Positions 26,901 through 34,544 of a DNA stretch of 64,000 nucleotides are shown piece by piece. The position numbers were made by a program, and so were the translations under genes. The notes under the pieces were generated by a model. It searched no databases, had not been told where the DNA came from, and worked only from the letters and a program-made list of their open reading frames with translations. Each line of letters opens with the position of its first letter. Within the stretch, counting starts at the first letter, position 1. This stretch comes from Sphingomonas sp. (lineage in GTDB: Bacteria; Pseudomonadota; Alphaproteobacteria; Sphingomonadales; Sphingomonadaceae), in assembly GCF_024508665.1 (NCBI RefSeq), contig NZ_JANINP010000006.1:1230001-1294000 (forward strand), read 5' to 3'.

Positions 26901-26977
26901 AGGATGCCGGCCAGGGTGAACCCCGCCTGGGCCGAAAGCCGGCGGCGCATCTTCGAGAAGGGGCGTGTGTAATTCAT
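23969..26977 (-). CDS. hfaD: HfaD-like holdfast anchor protein (large repetitive surface protein)
   Basis: A 1002-residue secreted protein. The signal peptide (FTLAGILAVTPAHGQ) is followed by an Ala/Gly/Ser/Thr/Asn-rich body of irregular repeats of about 55-65 residues, each with a pattern like VTGSxLTIxDNxxxA and GNxAxNxLxA. This suggests a beta-solenoid or curlin-like surface fibre. In Caulobacter, HfaD with HfaA and HfaB fixes the polysaccharide holdfast to the cell. Gene order hfaA-hfaB-hfaD, a 4-base overlap with hfaB, and the CsgG-like neighbour support the assignment. Size and composition fit, though the repeats cannot be aligned by eye to Caulobacter HfaD. Confidence 0.78.
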   Translation of the reverse strand: MNYTRPFSKMRRRLSAQAGFTLAGILAVTPAHGQTTTLTSGQQMLRNDQRLSTALSLADIDGAPVASDHGEVTGSTVTVARNDIKAAIGGNDAGQSLETGGTSDAALGPAGLAATPASVDAKADMLVANAQRMAGSLAADAFDTPIAIAASDVTASSLALQSNDTTASAIANAASASLDLSGAASSASAGMVSTQSAAPLSNVAVTAARIFEDMTIGTGALTDSSVSLADNAIAGEALGNDATLTLSVQGAVLAPSATSGVTASMVGTADGSASSTAGFAMLGVQQATGLIKARTGNMTEDGQVAGPTFGISSSSATTSDIVANTNSLTAAATGNRAAAALDLTAAALEGDGPGAALTQVQHAGGAQIRADTLGGVGIDIGGAATDSRLSLADNSVAATAAANRAESRLDLETATGSGSARPASALVSADENAYADGQAVIQAAQSFDGSTIAASIAAAGEQISLGQGLSDGVATLTGNSTVASGVGNDTDNALTLTSAGTAPSAALANLQSGNGYVTIALGAPGLPAGERVTAGDTVTGSVLTIGDNVVAGYVTGNMATNALAAKGNPAPSADAIPMLGASHPALAGPTGDSYGAEGDLVIGNHQTLGEPDPSGVIRTAVSADVATRSGIDAPDTAQSTLAITGNNQGAQALGNMTANALDAGGTSGAALSSFQYGNALVAASSEAATVLPANAADANITITGNDNRALAVMNDATNILTGVGAQPATAASASASAAPLVAPLAQADAALANQQFAEGRVEADSGSSLGAAGSDGRIAGSMLTISDNREAAEAAGNRALNTLEAGSAITRASLALANSQSNLATVTASASAPNPATATEVTGSMIDMEGNGTTALARGNTAENSIDAGTAATVPGGIANDTVTGDVALASAQYNGAAIAASVTGLAAPLNGIVTNSVLTEKAAVKSATAYGNSATNSIAATSDVLGLASRQVNTGSVSAQISGGYRMATGALQASTVAITGNQLAATAVGNQASSAIAASR

Positions 26978-27969
26978 CGGATTTCTCCAGTCGTGAGGGG
27001 AGGATGAGGAGTGCCATTCGAACCCGCCAGCAGGAGGTTTGACGGTTCCGGCCGACGGGCAGGCTTATTGGAGGCCGGGGCAGGGGCCCTGTCCCACCAG
27101 TCCTGCCGCGCAAGGCAAGGCGCGGGGTCGCTCTGGGTCGCGGCCGCCACCAGCTGGAGCGTCGCTTCCTCGAGCGCGGTGCGAATGCCGAGCTGGAGCG
27201 GTTCCTGGCCCTTGGCCCCGAGATTGATGTCGAAATGCGTCGAGCCGAAGAAGCGGAACAGGTCGAACCCGACTTCATAGCCGGTGAATTGCTTGGTCAG
27301 GCTCACCGTCTTCACGACGAGCAGCGAGCGCGTGTCGACGATCCTGAGGTCGATCGCGACCGACTGGGTATAGGTGCGTGCCTTGGGACCGATCTGTCCG
27401 GCCCGCGCCTCGGCACCCTTGGAACGAATGTCGTAATTGAGCTCGGTGATGCCGCCGACGATGAAATAGTCAGAGGCTGCGATACTGCCGCCATAATAAG
27501 GCAGCCAGGCAACCGGCGCCGCGCCTGGACCGGGTGTGTGCCTGGCCCCGTCGCCCAATTGGCGATGGTCCATATAGGCGAGTTCGCGCTCGGCGACCGC
27601 GGGATCGAACCGCTCGGCGATCCGGATGCCGGGCGCAAGCTTGCCGAGCGCCGAGCTCACCATCAAGGCGCCGCCCTGGGTGATCGCAGCACCCTCGTCG
27701 ATCGCATATTTGCCGGTATAGTCGCGCACGTCGCCCACCGCGATGACCGGCGGCCTTACCGAGCGGGCGGCAAGCCGGCTCGCCAGGCAATCGAGTGCCG
27801 GATCCATCGGTGTGCGATTGTCGCGCGCAGGTCGCCCGATCGGGGTCGGCGCCTCGCCGGGCGCCAGCCGTACCTCGTGAAGGCCCGAGCAACCCGGGGC
27901 GATCGCGCAGACGATGAGTGCACCGACGGCGCGCGCAACGCGCGCCCTCGGCATCGAGCGGGGCGCCAT
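26974..27969 (-). CDS. hfaB: HfaB-like holdfast secretion/anchor protein (CsgG family)
   Basis: A 331-residue outer-membrane lipoprotein related to the CsgG curli pore. The lipoprotein signal ends ALIVCAIAPGCSG. The CsgG-like core includes VIAVGDVRDYTGKYAIDEGA, ITQGGALMVSSALGKL, YFIVGGITELNYDIRSKG, and the end of the core (VDTRSLLVVKTVSLTKQFTG). It should export or anchor HfaA and HfaD. The start is the ATG at 27969, whose A overlaps the hfaA stop; the TTG at 27972 in the track lies inside it. It is tightly coupled to hfaA and hfaD. Confidence 0.85.
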   Translation of the reverse strand: MAPRSMPRARVARAVGALIVCAIAPGCSGLHEVRLAPGEAPTPIGRPARDNRTPMDPALDCLASRLAARSVRPPVIAVGDVRDYTGKYAIDEGAAITQGGALMVSSALGKLAPGIRIAERFDPAVAERELAYMDHRQLGDGARHTPGPGAAPVAWLPYYGGSIAASDYFIVGGITELNYDIRSKGAEARAGQIGPKARTYTQSVAIDLRIVDTRSLLVVKTVSLTKQFTGYEVGFDLFRFFGSTHFDINLGAKGQEPLQLGIRTALEEATLQLVAAATQSDPAPCLARQDWWDRAPAPASNKPARRPEPSNLLLAGSNGTPHPPLTTGEIR

Positions 27970-28538
27970 CAATTGAGCACCCCAAAGGCGCAGGCGCTGG
28001 CATTCTCGACCCGCGATTGCTGGTCGCCTTCATTGGCTTGCTCGGAATTGAGCGCTTGCCAGGCGGTGCCCGTCACCGACGTCCTGGTCGATCCGGCAAG
28101 CGTGGACGAGACGGCGCCCAAATTGTGCTGGGCGCTTCCCATCGAACTCCCGGTCGTGCCGCCGTCGATAGTGGCCGCGTTCGCATTGCCCGTCGCGGTC
28201 GCTGTGGCGCCGGTCGTGCTCGGCGAATTGGCGAGCGCTGTCTGGCTTCCCTGATTGCCGGTCGCCGTCGCGCTCAGCGAGCAGACATATTGGCGATCGA
28301 TATTGGTCGTGTAGCTGGGCGTCGCATAGGCGCCGCCGCGCTTGCGCTCGATGAGGTCACTGAGCGCCGCCTTGGCGGCAAGCTCGCTCGCGGTCGCGAA
28401 CTGCCAGGCCCTGTTCTCGTTGAGATTGTTCGCCGATGCGGTGCGCGGAAGCGTCGCGACCGCAAGCGCGACGATGATCGTGAAGGCGAGGGGGCGGGAT
28501 CGGACATAGCCGGTCGCCGGCATGAGATAAGAGCGCAT
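27969..28538 (-). CDS. hfaA: HfaA-like holdfast anchoring protein
   Basis: A 189-residue exported protein. The signal sequence (LAFTIIVALAVATLPRTASA) is followed by a mature part rich in Ala, Thr, Asn and Ser with curlin-like stretches (LSATATGNQGSQTALANS, ATATGNANAATIDGG). Two cysteines (VCSLS and ACAFG) may pair. HfaA is the small fibre subunit of the holdfast anchor. It is the first gene of the hfaABD operon, with a GAAGGG box upstream; a second ATG at 28523 is possible. The divergent gene is the luxI-like synthase, and the shared upstream region is about 260 bases. Confidence 0.78.
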   Translation of the reverse strand: MRSYLMPATGYVRSRPLAFTIIVALAVATLPRTASANNLNENRAWQFATASELAAKAALSDLIERKRGGAYATPSYTTNIDRQYVCSLSATATGNQGSQTALANSPSTTGATATATGNANAATIDGGTTGSSMGSAQHNLGAVSSTLAGSTRTSVTGTAWQALNSEQANEGDQQSRVENASACAFGVLN

Positions 28539-28797
28539 GATCGTACAAAAGCCCTTCTAGCTGCGAGACCGGTCTTGGCCTCGACCGGCTGCGGCTTCTG
28601 CTCGAGCTTGGTGGATCGCGGCACTGGCCCTTGATCGACGGACGCCGCCATGCGCCGCCTTTCCGCCGTGCTGCTGCTGCTGGCTTGCGCGCGGCAGGGC
28701 CGCACCGGCCCGGTCAATACCTCCAATCGGTCGAATGGCGGGCGAGCCGCCCAAGTGCTCCTTTGCGCGCATCCATTATCGATGCGGGGAACAGGAA

Positions 28798-29502
28798 TTG
28801 ATCAGGGTCTTGCCCTTCGAGGATCGCGCGCGTGCGCCGCGCACTTTCGACACGATGTTCGAGGATCGCAAGCGGCTGTTCGTCGACTTGCTCGGTTGGG
28901 ACGTGCCGGTCGTCGACGGCCGCCTCGAACTCGATGCCTTCGACACGGACGGTGCGCTTTATGTGATGGCGCTCGATGCCGACGGGCGCCACCAGGGATC
29001 GCTGCGCCTTTTGCCGAGCGACCGGCCGCATCTCCTCGGCACTGTCTTCGCGCACCTGTGTCCGCTCGGCGTGCCGCAAGGATCCGGCATTTATGAGATC
29101 ACCCGGCTGTGCCTGCCTTCGCGCCTCGGCGCCCGCTGCCGGCTGGCGGTTCGCAATGCCCTCATCTCGGCGATGGTCGACCACGCCCTTCGTGCCGGCG
29201 TCACGCGATTGACCGGCCTGGTGGAAGAATCGTTTCGCAAGCATGTTCTGACCATGGGCTGGCTTGCCGAACCCCTGGGCCCGGCGATCGCCTCGGACGG
29301 TCAGCTGCTCGGCGCCTTCCAGCTCCACCTCGATGACGACACGCCCACACGGCTCGGTTGGACAGGTATCTATCGTGAGGGCGAGGGGCCGCATTTCGCC
29401 CCTCTGCCTGACGGTTCGGGCATGATCGGGCTGCTTCCCGAAGAGGGCGACGATGGGCCCGAACACTCGGGGGGCCAGGGCGCCGACGAGGATGCGAGGT
29501 GA
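28798..29502 (+). CDS. LuxI-family acyl-homoserine lactone synthase (TraI-like)
   Basis: Makes an N-acyl-homoserine lactone from S-adenosylmethionine and an acyl carrier. Conserved LuxI residues are in place: MFEDRKRLFVDLLGW (Arg, Phe, Trp), ELDAFDTD (Asp pair), GSLRLLPS (Arg), and EITRLCL (Glu, Arg). The track starts at ATG 28735, but the TTG at 28798 has GGGGA at a proper distance and gives LIRVLPFE, the standard LuxI N-terminus; I prefer TTG, with 28735 as alternative. The roughly 50-residue tail is acidic and unusual. It overlaps the DUF6499/DUF2285 gene by 4 bases. No luxR gene is in the window. Confidence 0.85.
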   Translation: MIRVLPFEDRARAPRTFDTMFEDRKRLFVDLLGWDVPVVDGRLELDAFDTDGALYVMALDADGRHQGSLRLLPSDRPHLLGTVFAHLCPLGVPQGSGIYEITRLCLPSRLGARCRLAVRNALISAMVDHALRAGVTRLTGLVEESFRKHVLTMGWLAEPLGPAIASDGQLLGAFQLHLDDDTPTRLGWTGIYREGEGPHFAPLPDGSGMIGLLPEEGDDGPEHSGGQGADEDAR

Positions 29503-30273
29503 GCGCGCCTGCTTTCGACTGGCGCGATCCCCGGCCCTATCGTGCGCTGCTCGCCTGCGGTCGCCCCGGGCTCGCCTGGGAAGTCCTGCGCCGCGATCCG
29601 GCCTATCGCGATGCGGTACTCGGGTTGGCGCGACCGGGTTCGCGTACCGAATTGCGGCTGGTCCGGGCAGCAGCACCCGACTTCGTCGCGCGCTGGGGGC
29701 TTCATTTTCGCCGAGGACCCACTTTGTCCCGCCTGGGGCGCACTGCCGCTCTGGTCGGCAGCTGCCGATCCGGCGGTGCTCCAGGCGACAACCACGCGCC
29801 CGACCGGGAATACGGCGCTCTCGGCAGAACTTCTCCGGCACCACGATTGGCGGATCGCACGCGGAACGAACGACCATCTGGTGCTCGATGTCGGAAGCTT
29901 CGCGCTGCGGATCGATATTGCTGGCGGCAATGTTTTGGCCGCACCGCGGGATCTCTCTTTCCACCTGGGGCCGGCCAGAGGCTGGCGCGATCGGCTGCCG
30001 AGAATCCGCTCGATCCTGTCGGCTGCCGAGGCGGGGCGCGCCATTCTCCCGCCGCCACCCGAGCCAGGGCTTTGGCGCGCCATCATGGCGCTGCGCACGC
30101 TCGATGCACTGGCTGCGGGTGCGAGCCTCCAGACGATCGCCCGCGACCTGCTCGAAATCGACGATTGGCCAGGCCCCGGCGAGTCCGCCAAGTCGCGCGC
30201 CAGGCGACTGGTGTCGCGCGCCGGGCGCTTGCGCGACGGCGGAAGCTTGGCGGTTCTTGCCGGACGGCTGTGA
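29499..30273 (+). CDS. FseA-like DUF6499/DUF2285 regulator, two frames joined by a putative +1 shift
   Basis: Starts at GTG 29499 overlapping the luxI-like stop. The first 70 codons encode a DUF6499-type domain (FDWRDPRPYRALLACGRPGL, AWEVLRRDPAYRDAV) ending RWGLHF. The DUF2285 domain continues one base on: AEDPLCPAWGALPLW, LRHHDWRIARG, IMALRTLDALAAGASLQTIA and WPGPGESAKSRARRLV, to the stop at 30273. Joined product: about 257 residues, the normal size of single-frame DUF2285 regulators. In ICEMlSymR7A, traI1 is followed by two such ORFs fused by programmed +1 frameshifting into the excision activator FseA. No start codon lies near the junction for a separate second gene. Alternatives are a frameshift mutation or a sequencing error. 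Confidence 0.75.
29703..29711 (+). other. Putative +1 ribosomal frameshift site CAT-TTT-CGC
   Basis: The last in-frame codons of the DUF6499 part are CAT TTT CGC. A +1 slip of tRNA-Phe from TTT to the overlapping TTC gives HF followed by GCC GAG GAC (AED), restoring the DUF2285 frame. TTT-CGN is also the +1 slip site of influenza PA-X. The function is inferred. Confidence 0.55.
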
Positions 30274-30378
30274 CGAAGCGGGGCGTCCGGGAGCGGAGTT
30301 GGGAAATTATGCTGACGAGAACTATTTCAAGGACAGAATTATAGAAAAATGAACCAATAATAACGCCAATTTGGCTTA

Positions 30379-30410
30379 ATATTTGAAATTTTCGCCGAGC
30401 GAAAAATATT
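30379..30410. terminator. AT-rich hairpin between the fseA-like gene and the urcA-like gene
   Basis: TTTTCGC-cga-GCGAAAA forms a 7-bp stem extended by AATATT on both sides. It lies in an AT-rich 210-base gap and could be a weak terminator or part of the UrcA promoter region. Confidence 0.4.
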
Positions 30411-30483
30411 AACTATTGGGATTGCGGGAAAAGAAAAGTTGGATCGTTTCTGGCATGACTTAATTTATCGGGGATTATTTGAA

Positions 30484-30837
30484 ATGCGTTACCTGATCGG
30501 GTTCGTTATTGCTTCCTGCGCCCTTGCGGCGTCGGGGCCTGCCGTGGCCAATGCGGCCGACGATGTTCTCACTCGCTCCACGACGGTCAAGGTGAGCGAT
30601 CTCGACCTGACCAAGCCTGAAGGCGTGGCGATGCTCGATGGGCGGATCAAGATTGCCGTGCACAAGGTCTGCATGGAAGTCGATTCGAGCCTGCACGCGC
30701 GGGCGCTGTCGTCCCGTTGCATGCGTGAGGCCAAAGTCATGGCATTCCGGCAGCGGGATCTCGCCATTGCCCGCGCCGAAAATGGCGCGGGCGCGACCAA
30801 GCTTGCCTCGGCGAACGGCAGCGCAGCGTCGCGCTGA
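30484..30837 (+). CDS. UrcA family protein
   Basis: A 117-residue exported protein with signal peptide (MRYLIGFVIASCALAASGPAVANA). The mature part has the UrcA pattern: TTVKVSDLDLTKPEGVAMLDGRI followed by KIAVHKVC and a second cysteine (SRCMREA). The family is common in Sphingomonadales and Caulobacterales and its biochemical role is unknown. The ATG at 30484 is preferred to 30439 because it starts directly at the signal peptide and GGGGA lies just upstream. The leader is AT-rich and separate from the fseA-like gene. Confidence 0.8.
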   Translation: MRYLIGFVIASCALAASGPAVANAADDVLTRSTTVKVSDLDLTKPEGVAMLDGRIKIAVHKVCMEVDSSLHARALSSRCMREAKVMAFRQRDLAIARAENGAGATKLASANGSAASR

Positions 30838-30947
30838 CGATAAGCGGACAAGCAGCCGGCCGGACAGCATCAAACCGGCCGCTTGCCGTTTTTCCCTGGC
30901 GTCCGCACCGGCTGGGTGCGGGCGCCAATTTTTGCCGATTGCGTCGT

Positions 30948-31127
30948 TCACAAACCCAGCTTGCCGTTCATTTCGTCAGCCGCTCTATTCGCTGCGTCTT
31001 CGCTCTCGAAGTGATCGGCCAGGATATCGCGGCGCCAAACGCTGCCATTCCTATGGTGATGCACGATAAACCAGTCGTTCATCGCTTTGTTGGACCTGAC
31101 TTCAAATCGTTCGCGTTCCTCGGTCAT
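30948..31127 (-). CDS. Small hypothetical protein, third gene of a minus-strand trio
   Basis: A 59-residue protein, not recognised with certainty. The sequence NDWFIVHHHRNGSVWRRDIL, then FESEDAANRAADEMNG, has the strand-strand-helix pattern of short stress or phage proteins (DUF2188-like layout), with no catalytic motif. Start at 31127 is supported by AAGGA about 8 bases upstream; the 31154 start in the track would overlap the neighbour. It lies 24 bases after the small membrane protein gene. Confidence 0.5.
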   Translation of the reverse strand: MTEERERFEVRSNKAMNDWFIVHHHRNGSVWRRDILADHFESEDAANRAADEMNGKLGL

Positions 31128-31150
31128 CGCAAATCCTTGGCCAGCCAGCG

Positions 31151-31438
31151 TCATCCGTTCGTCAGAACAGCAATCAAGGTCGATGCCGCTCCAGCAACCA
31201 CAGACAATGCTGTCCAGACAGCGGCGCGCCGGTTCAAGGCGCTCGACTGTTGCATGGTTTGGTACGTGGCGATGATCAGGTGTTGAGACGCGCGCGTCGG
31301 ATCGATCGGCTCGATCTGCCCGTCATGCTCCCAAATGGGAGCGACATTCACCTTGCTCGCCCGGTACCACAGAATGGCGGCTCGCATGCCGGCCACGAAC
31401 GACACGATAGCGACCCATAAAGCGGGGCTATCCGCCAT
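31151..31438 (-). CDS. Small membrane protein, second gene of the trio
   Basis: A 95-residue protein with two predicted membrane segments: LWVAIVSFVAGMRAAILWY near the N-terminus and WTALSVVAGAASTLIAVL at the C-terminus. The stretch between them holds WEHDGQIEPIDPTRASQHL. No family recognised. It overlaps the upstream gene by 11 bases, so the three genes (31637 to 30948) look co-translated. Confidence 0.5.
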   Translation of the reverse strand: MADSPALWVAIVSFVAGMRAAILWYRASKVNVAPIWEHDGQIEPIDPTRASQHLIIATYQTMQQSSALNRRAAVWTALSVVAGAASTLIAVLTNG

Positions 31439-31637
31439 GTGCACCACTCATATCCAGAACGCGCTTGTGCTCCACCAGGCCCCCTTCGAAGCGTTCCGGG
31501 CTCTTGTCCGTCTCTGCTTCGCGAAGAACTTCCTCGAACTTGTCGAGCTGCGATTTGGCATAAGTCATCTTCGTCGTCATCCAACATCCGGCGTTGCGCG
31601 CAGCGGCCCTTATCAGTTTTTCCTGTGTCCATGACAT
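31428..31637 (-). CDS. Small hypothetical protein, first gene of the trio
   Basis: A 69-residue, charged, mostly helical protein beginning MSWTQEKLIRAAARNAG, with KSQLDKFEEVLREAETDKSP. A GGGAG box lies about 8 bases before the ATG at 31637, better than the longer start in the track. No function can be assigned. Confidence 0.45.
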   Translation of the reverse strand: MSWTQEKLIRAAARNAGCWMTTKMTYAKSQLDKFEEVLREAETDKSPERFEGGLVEHKRVLDMSGAHGG

Positions 31638-31782
31638 CCATCTCCCTCGTGCCGCTTGGCCAGTTTCGAGCAGTTCGACTTGGTGGTTCGACAGAGTTGC
31701 GGCCATCGGCCGCCGCGCCCGTTTCCCGTGCGTCGAAATGCGGTGCCGGACGCGGCCTCGCCCAGCGAACGAGGACCCGACC

Positions 31783-32634
31783 ATGGCAACAAGCACCGCG
31801 GCCATCTCCCAGGTCATCGCCTTCGGCGACAGCCTGAGCGATATCGGCCAGGGCTATGTCGACGGTAACGGCCCAACCGCCATCGCGTGCATGGCCGACC
31901 GGCTCGGCATCGACCTCTTGCCCGGCCGCATGGCATCGAGCGATTGTCGGGCCAGCCGCTGTTATGCCGTGAGCGGCGCGGGGTCCGGAAGCGGCGAGGG
32001 CACGGCCATCAAGTCAGCGCTGTTCGGGCGGGGACTTCTCGCGCAGATCGGCGATTTCGAGGAGGCCTTGCGTTCGGCAACCCTTGCGATCGACGCTGGC
32101 ACGCTGTTCTTCATCGCGATCGGGCTCAATGATCGCCAGTTATCCTCCGAGCAGATCATCGCTCATTTCGAGATCGCGCTTGCCCGGCTTCATGCCTGTG
32201 GCGCTCGCCGCTTCGCCATTGCCCGCCTGCCGGAGATCAGCGCCGGCTATGTCGACGTGGCGCGGCGCATGAATGCGTTGCTGCCGCAGATCGTCGCAAA
32301 CGCGGTCGCCGCTTATCCCGACGCCCGCATCCATCTGAGCGACTTCGGCAGCTATTTCGACGAAATCCGGCGCAATTCCATCGAATTGGGGATCGACAAC
32401 GCAGACGAACCCTGCGCGCCGGGGCGCGCCTTGTTCGGCGAAAACCCCGAGCGAAACGGAGATCCCGCGCGCTATTTCTATTATCATCCCGACCATCCTT
32501 CCGCGGCTGTCCACGCGATTGTCGGTACGGTGCTCGCAGTCGAGATGCGTGAGGCGTTCGATGTGCCTTCGCAGCCGATCGAAGCCGGTAAAGGGTGGAT
32601 GCGCCCGCCTGCCCCTCGCTCGGCCCACGGCTGA
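31783..32634 (+). CDS. SGNH/GDSL-family hydrolase
   Basis: A 283-residue serine esterase/lipase-type enzyme. All SGNH blocks are visible: FGDSLSDIG (nucleophile Ser), a glycine-rich block II (SGAGSGSGEG), GLNDRQ (block III, Asn) and YYHPDHPSAAVHA (block V, Asp and His). The ATG at 31783 follows a GAGG box; the track ORF start at 31594 adds a sequence without features. No clear signal peptide is present, so its location is uncertain. It may deacylate glycans or lipids. The ABC exporter downstream is convergent. Confidence 0.8.
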   Translation: MATSTAAISQVIAFGDSLSDIGQGYVDGNGPTAIACMADRLGIDLLPGRMASSDCRASRCYAVSGAGSGSGEGTAIKSALFGRGLLAQIGDFEEALRSATLAIDAGTLFFIAIGLNDRQLSSEQIIAHFEIALARLHACGARRFAIARLPEISAGYVDVARRMNALLPQIVANAVAAYPDARIHLSDFGSYFDEIRRNSIELGIDNADEPCAPGRALFGENPERNGDPARYFYYHPDHPSAAVHAIVGTVLAVEMREAFDVPSQPIEAGKGWMRPPAPRSAHG

Positions 32635-32756
32635 GGGTCGAGCCGCATCGGCAAACGGTTCGAGAAGAAAGCTGGTTTGCCCGGGGCGAGGGGGGACGTC
32701 CTAGCGGCGCTCGTCCAGTAACCCCCTCGGCAGGATATGTGGTGCGCCCCGGTCGC

Positions 32757-34544
32757 TTAGGCAGCCTTTCCGCGCCGCTCTTGCTGATGGTCGGACAGCG
32801 CTCGATAGCGTCCTCCCGGAATGGCCATCAGTTCTTCGTGCGTTCCATCCTCGACGATGCGGCCGCGATCGAACACCAGGATCCGGTCGAGCGCGCGTAT
32901 GGTCGACAATCGGTGTGCGATCACGATCGCCGTGCGTCCCTGCATCAGGCGTTCGGTCGCCTTCTGGATGAGAAGCTCGGACTCGGAATCGAGGCTCGAC
33001 GTCGCCTCGTCGAGGATCAGGATCGGCGCATTGGCGAGGAACGCCCGGGCGAGCGCGATACGCTGGCGCTCGCCGCCCGACAATTTGATCCCGCGTTCGC
33101 CGACAAGCGTGCCATAGCCAAGCGGCAGGCGCGTGATGAAGTCGTGGGCATTGGCAAGCGTCGCCGCCAGCTCGACCTCCGCCCGCGTCGCGCCGGGCCG
33201 GCTATAGGCGATATTCTCGGCCACGCTGCGGTGGAACAGGATAGGCTCCTGGGCAACGACGGCGATCTGCTTCCTCAGGCTCGCCTGCGATACGTCGCGA
33301 ATGTCCTCGCCATCGATCGTGATCCGCCCCTGGGTCACATCATAGAGACGCTGCACCAGCTTCACGAAGGTCGTCTTGCCCGAGCCCGAGCTGCCGACGA
33401 GCGCGATCCGCTGTCCCGCCGGGATCGTGACGTCGAGCTTGTCGTAAAGCGGCGTCCGGTGTCCGCCATAGTGAAACCCGACCCGCTCGAACCGGATCTC
33501 GCCCGACGTGATCGCGATCGGCCGCGCATCGTGCGCGTCGACGATACCAAGCGGCTCGTCGTTCAGTCGCACCATTTCCTCCATATCGTTGAGCGAGCGT
33601 TGCAGCTGGTTGATGTGAAAGCCGATGTCGCGAAGATAGCCCTGGATGACGAGATAGGTGGTAAGCACGTAGAGGACATCGCCTGTCGTGGCCTTGCCGC
33701 TTGCCCAGAGCCAGATGGCCGCGCCCGTCACCAGCGACCGTACCACCCAGAGCAGCGCCAGCTGCGCGATGTTGCCGAGCGCGCTATAGCCCCAGGTCCG
33801 GCGGATACGACGCTTCCATTTGACCACCAGACGCTCGACACGACGGTCCTCGCGCTCTTCGCCGGCAAAGCCCTTGACCACGCTGATCGCGCTGATCGCA
33901 TCGGCGATCGCACCACCCATCGCGGTGTCCCAGCGGTTTGAGCGCCGTGCCGCGGGAACGACGATCTTCGCCGAAATATAGACCGCAAGCACGATGTAGA
34001 GCGCAGCACCAATCGTCATGGCGATGCCGAGGACCGGCCAGTGCGCGGTCAGAAGCACGATCGTGCCTCCCAGGACGAGCATCGCCGGCAGCACGCCGAG
34101 CAGGGCAGAAGCGGCGAGCGCATCCAACGCCCACATGCCGCGCGTGATCTTGCGGACGACCGAGCCCGCGAAATTATTGGCATGCCAGTCGGTCGAGAAG
34201 CGCTGCAGGCGATAGAAGGAATCGCGCACCACATCCTGCATCACGCGGATGGTGAGTTCATTGATGCAAATGAGCGCCGGACGGCCGAGGAGGAACGGAG
34301 CCACGGTCAACGCGGTAATGGCGCCGAACGCGGTGAGCGCGGCATGCTTGCCCGCCGTGCCGAGCTGCAAGGCGTCCGTGAGCTTGCCGACGAAAAGGGG
34401 CACGAGGACCTCGGCGGCCGTGCTCGCCAGCACCATCGCGATCGAGATGATGAGCCAATGCTTGTAGCGGCCCCAGCGGGTGAACGTGAAGCCCAGCCCG
34501 AGCCGCATCGCGTCGCGCCTGTTGAGCGATCGATCTTCCTTCAT
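32757..34544 (-). CDS. ABC exporter, fused permease and ATPase (ABCB/MsbA-like)
   Basis: A 595-residue half-transporter. The membrane domain (about residues 1-310) contains six predicted helices, e.g. WLIISIAMVLASTAAEVLVP and IAMTIGAALYIVLAVYIS. The nucleotide-binding domain has Walker A (GSSGSGKTT), the Q-loop (VAQEP), the signature LSGGERQRIAL, Walker B ILILDEATSSLD and the H-loop IAHRLST. It should work as a homodimer exporting lipid, peptide or drug. The start ATG 34544 is set at MKEDRSLNRR, where family similarity begins; the track start at 34673 adds about 43 residues of doubtful sequence. Substrate unknown. Confidence 0.88.
   Translation of the reverse strand: MKEDRSLNRRDAMRLGLGFTFTRWGRYKHWLIISIAMVLASTAAEVLVPLFVGKLTDALQLGTAGKHAALTAFGAITALTVAPFLLGRPALICINELTIRVMQDVVRDSFYRLQRFSTDWHANNFAGSVVRKITRGMWALDALAASALLGVLPAMLVLGGTIVLLTAHWPVLGIAMTIGAALYIVLAVYISAKIVVPAARRSNRWDTAMGGAIADAISAISVVKGFAGEEREDRRVERLVVKWKRRIRRTWGYSALGNIAQLALLWVVRSLVTGAAIWLWASGKATTGDVLYVLTTYLVIQGYLRDIGFHINQLQRSLNDMEEMVRLNDEPLGIVDAHDARPIAITSGEIRFERVGFHYGGHRTPLYDKLDVTIPAGQRIALVGSSGSGKTTFVKLVQRLYDVTQGRITIDGEDIRDVSQASLRKQIAVVAQEPILFHRSVAENIAYSRPGATRAEVELAATLANAHDFITRLPLGYGTLVGERGIKLSGGERQRIALARAFLANAPILILDEATSSLDSESELLIQKATERLMQGRTAIVIAHRLSTIRALDRILVFDRGRIVEDGTHEELMAIPGGRYRALSDHQQERRGKAA

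Noticed and set aside
28650-29096. ORF starting MRRLSAVLLLLACARQG, lipoprotein-like leader upstream of luxI
   Set aside because: After the leader it runs out of frame through the luxI gene and becomes Arg-rich nonsense; no independent support.
29499-30344. Uninterrupted 281-residue frame-0 ORF as the real gene
   Set aside because: After residue 70 it is Arg/Ala-rich shadow sequence, while the +1 frame carries the DUF2285 domain.
32595-33941. 448-residue plus-strand ORF over the ABC exporter
   Set aside because: Antisense to Walker and signature motifs of the ABC transporter.
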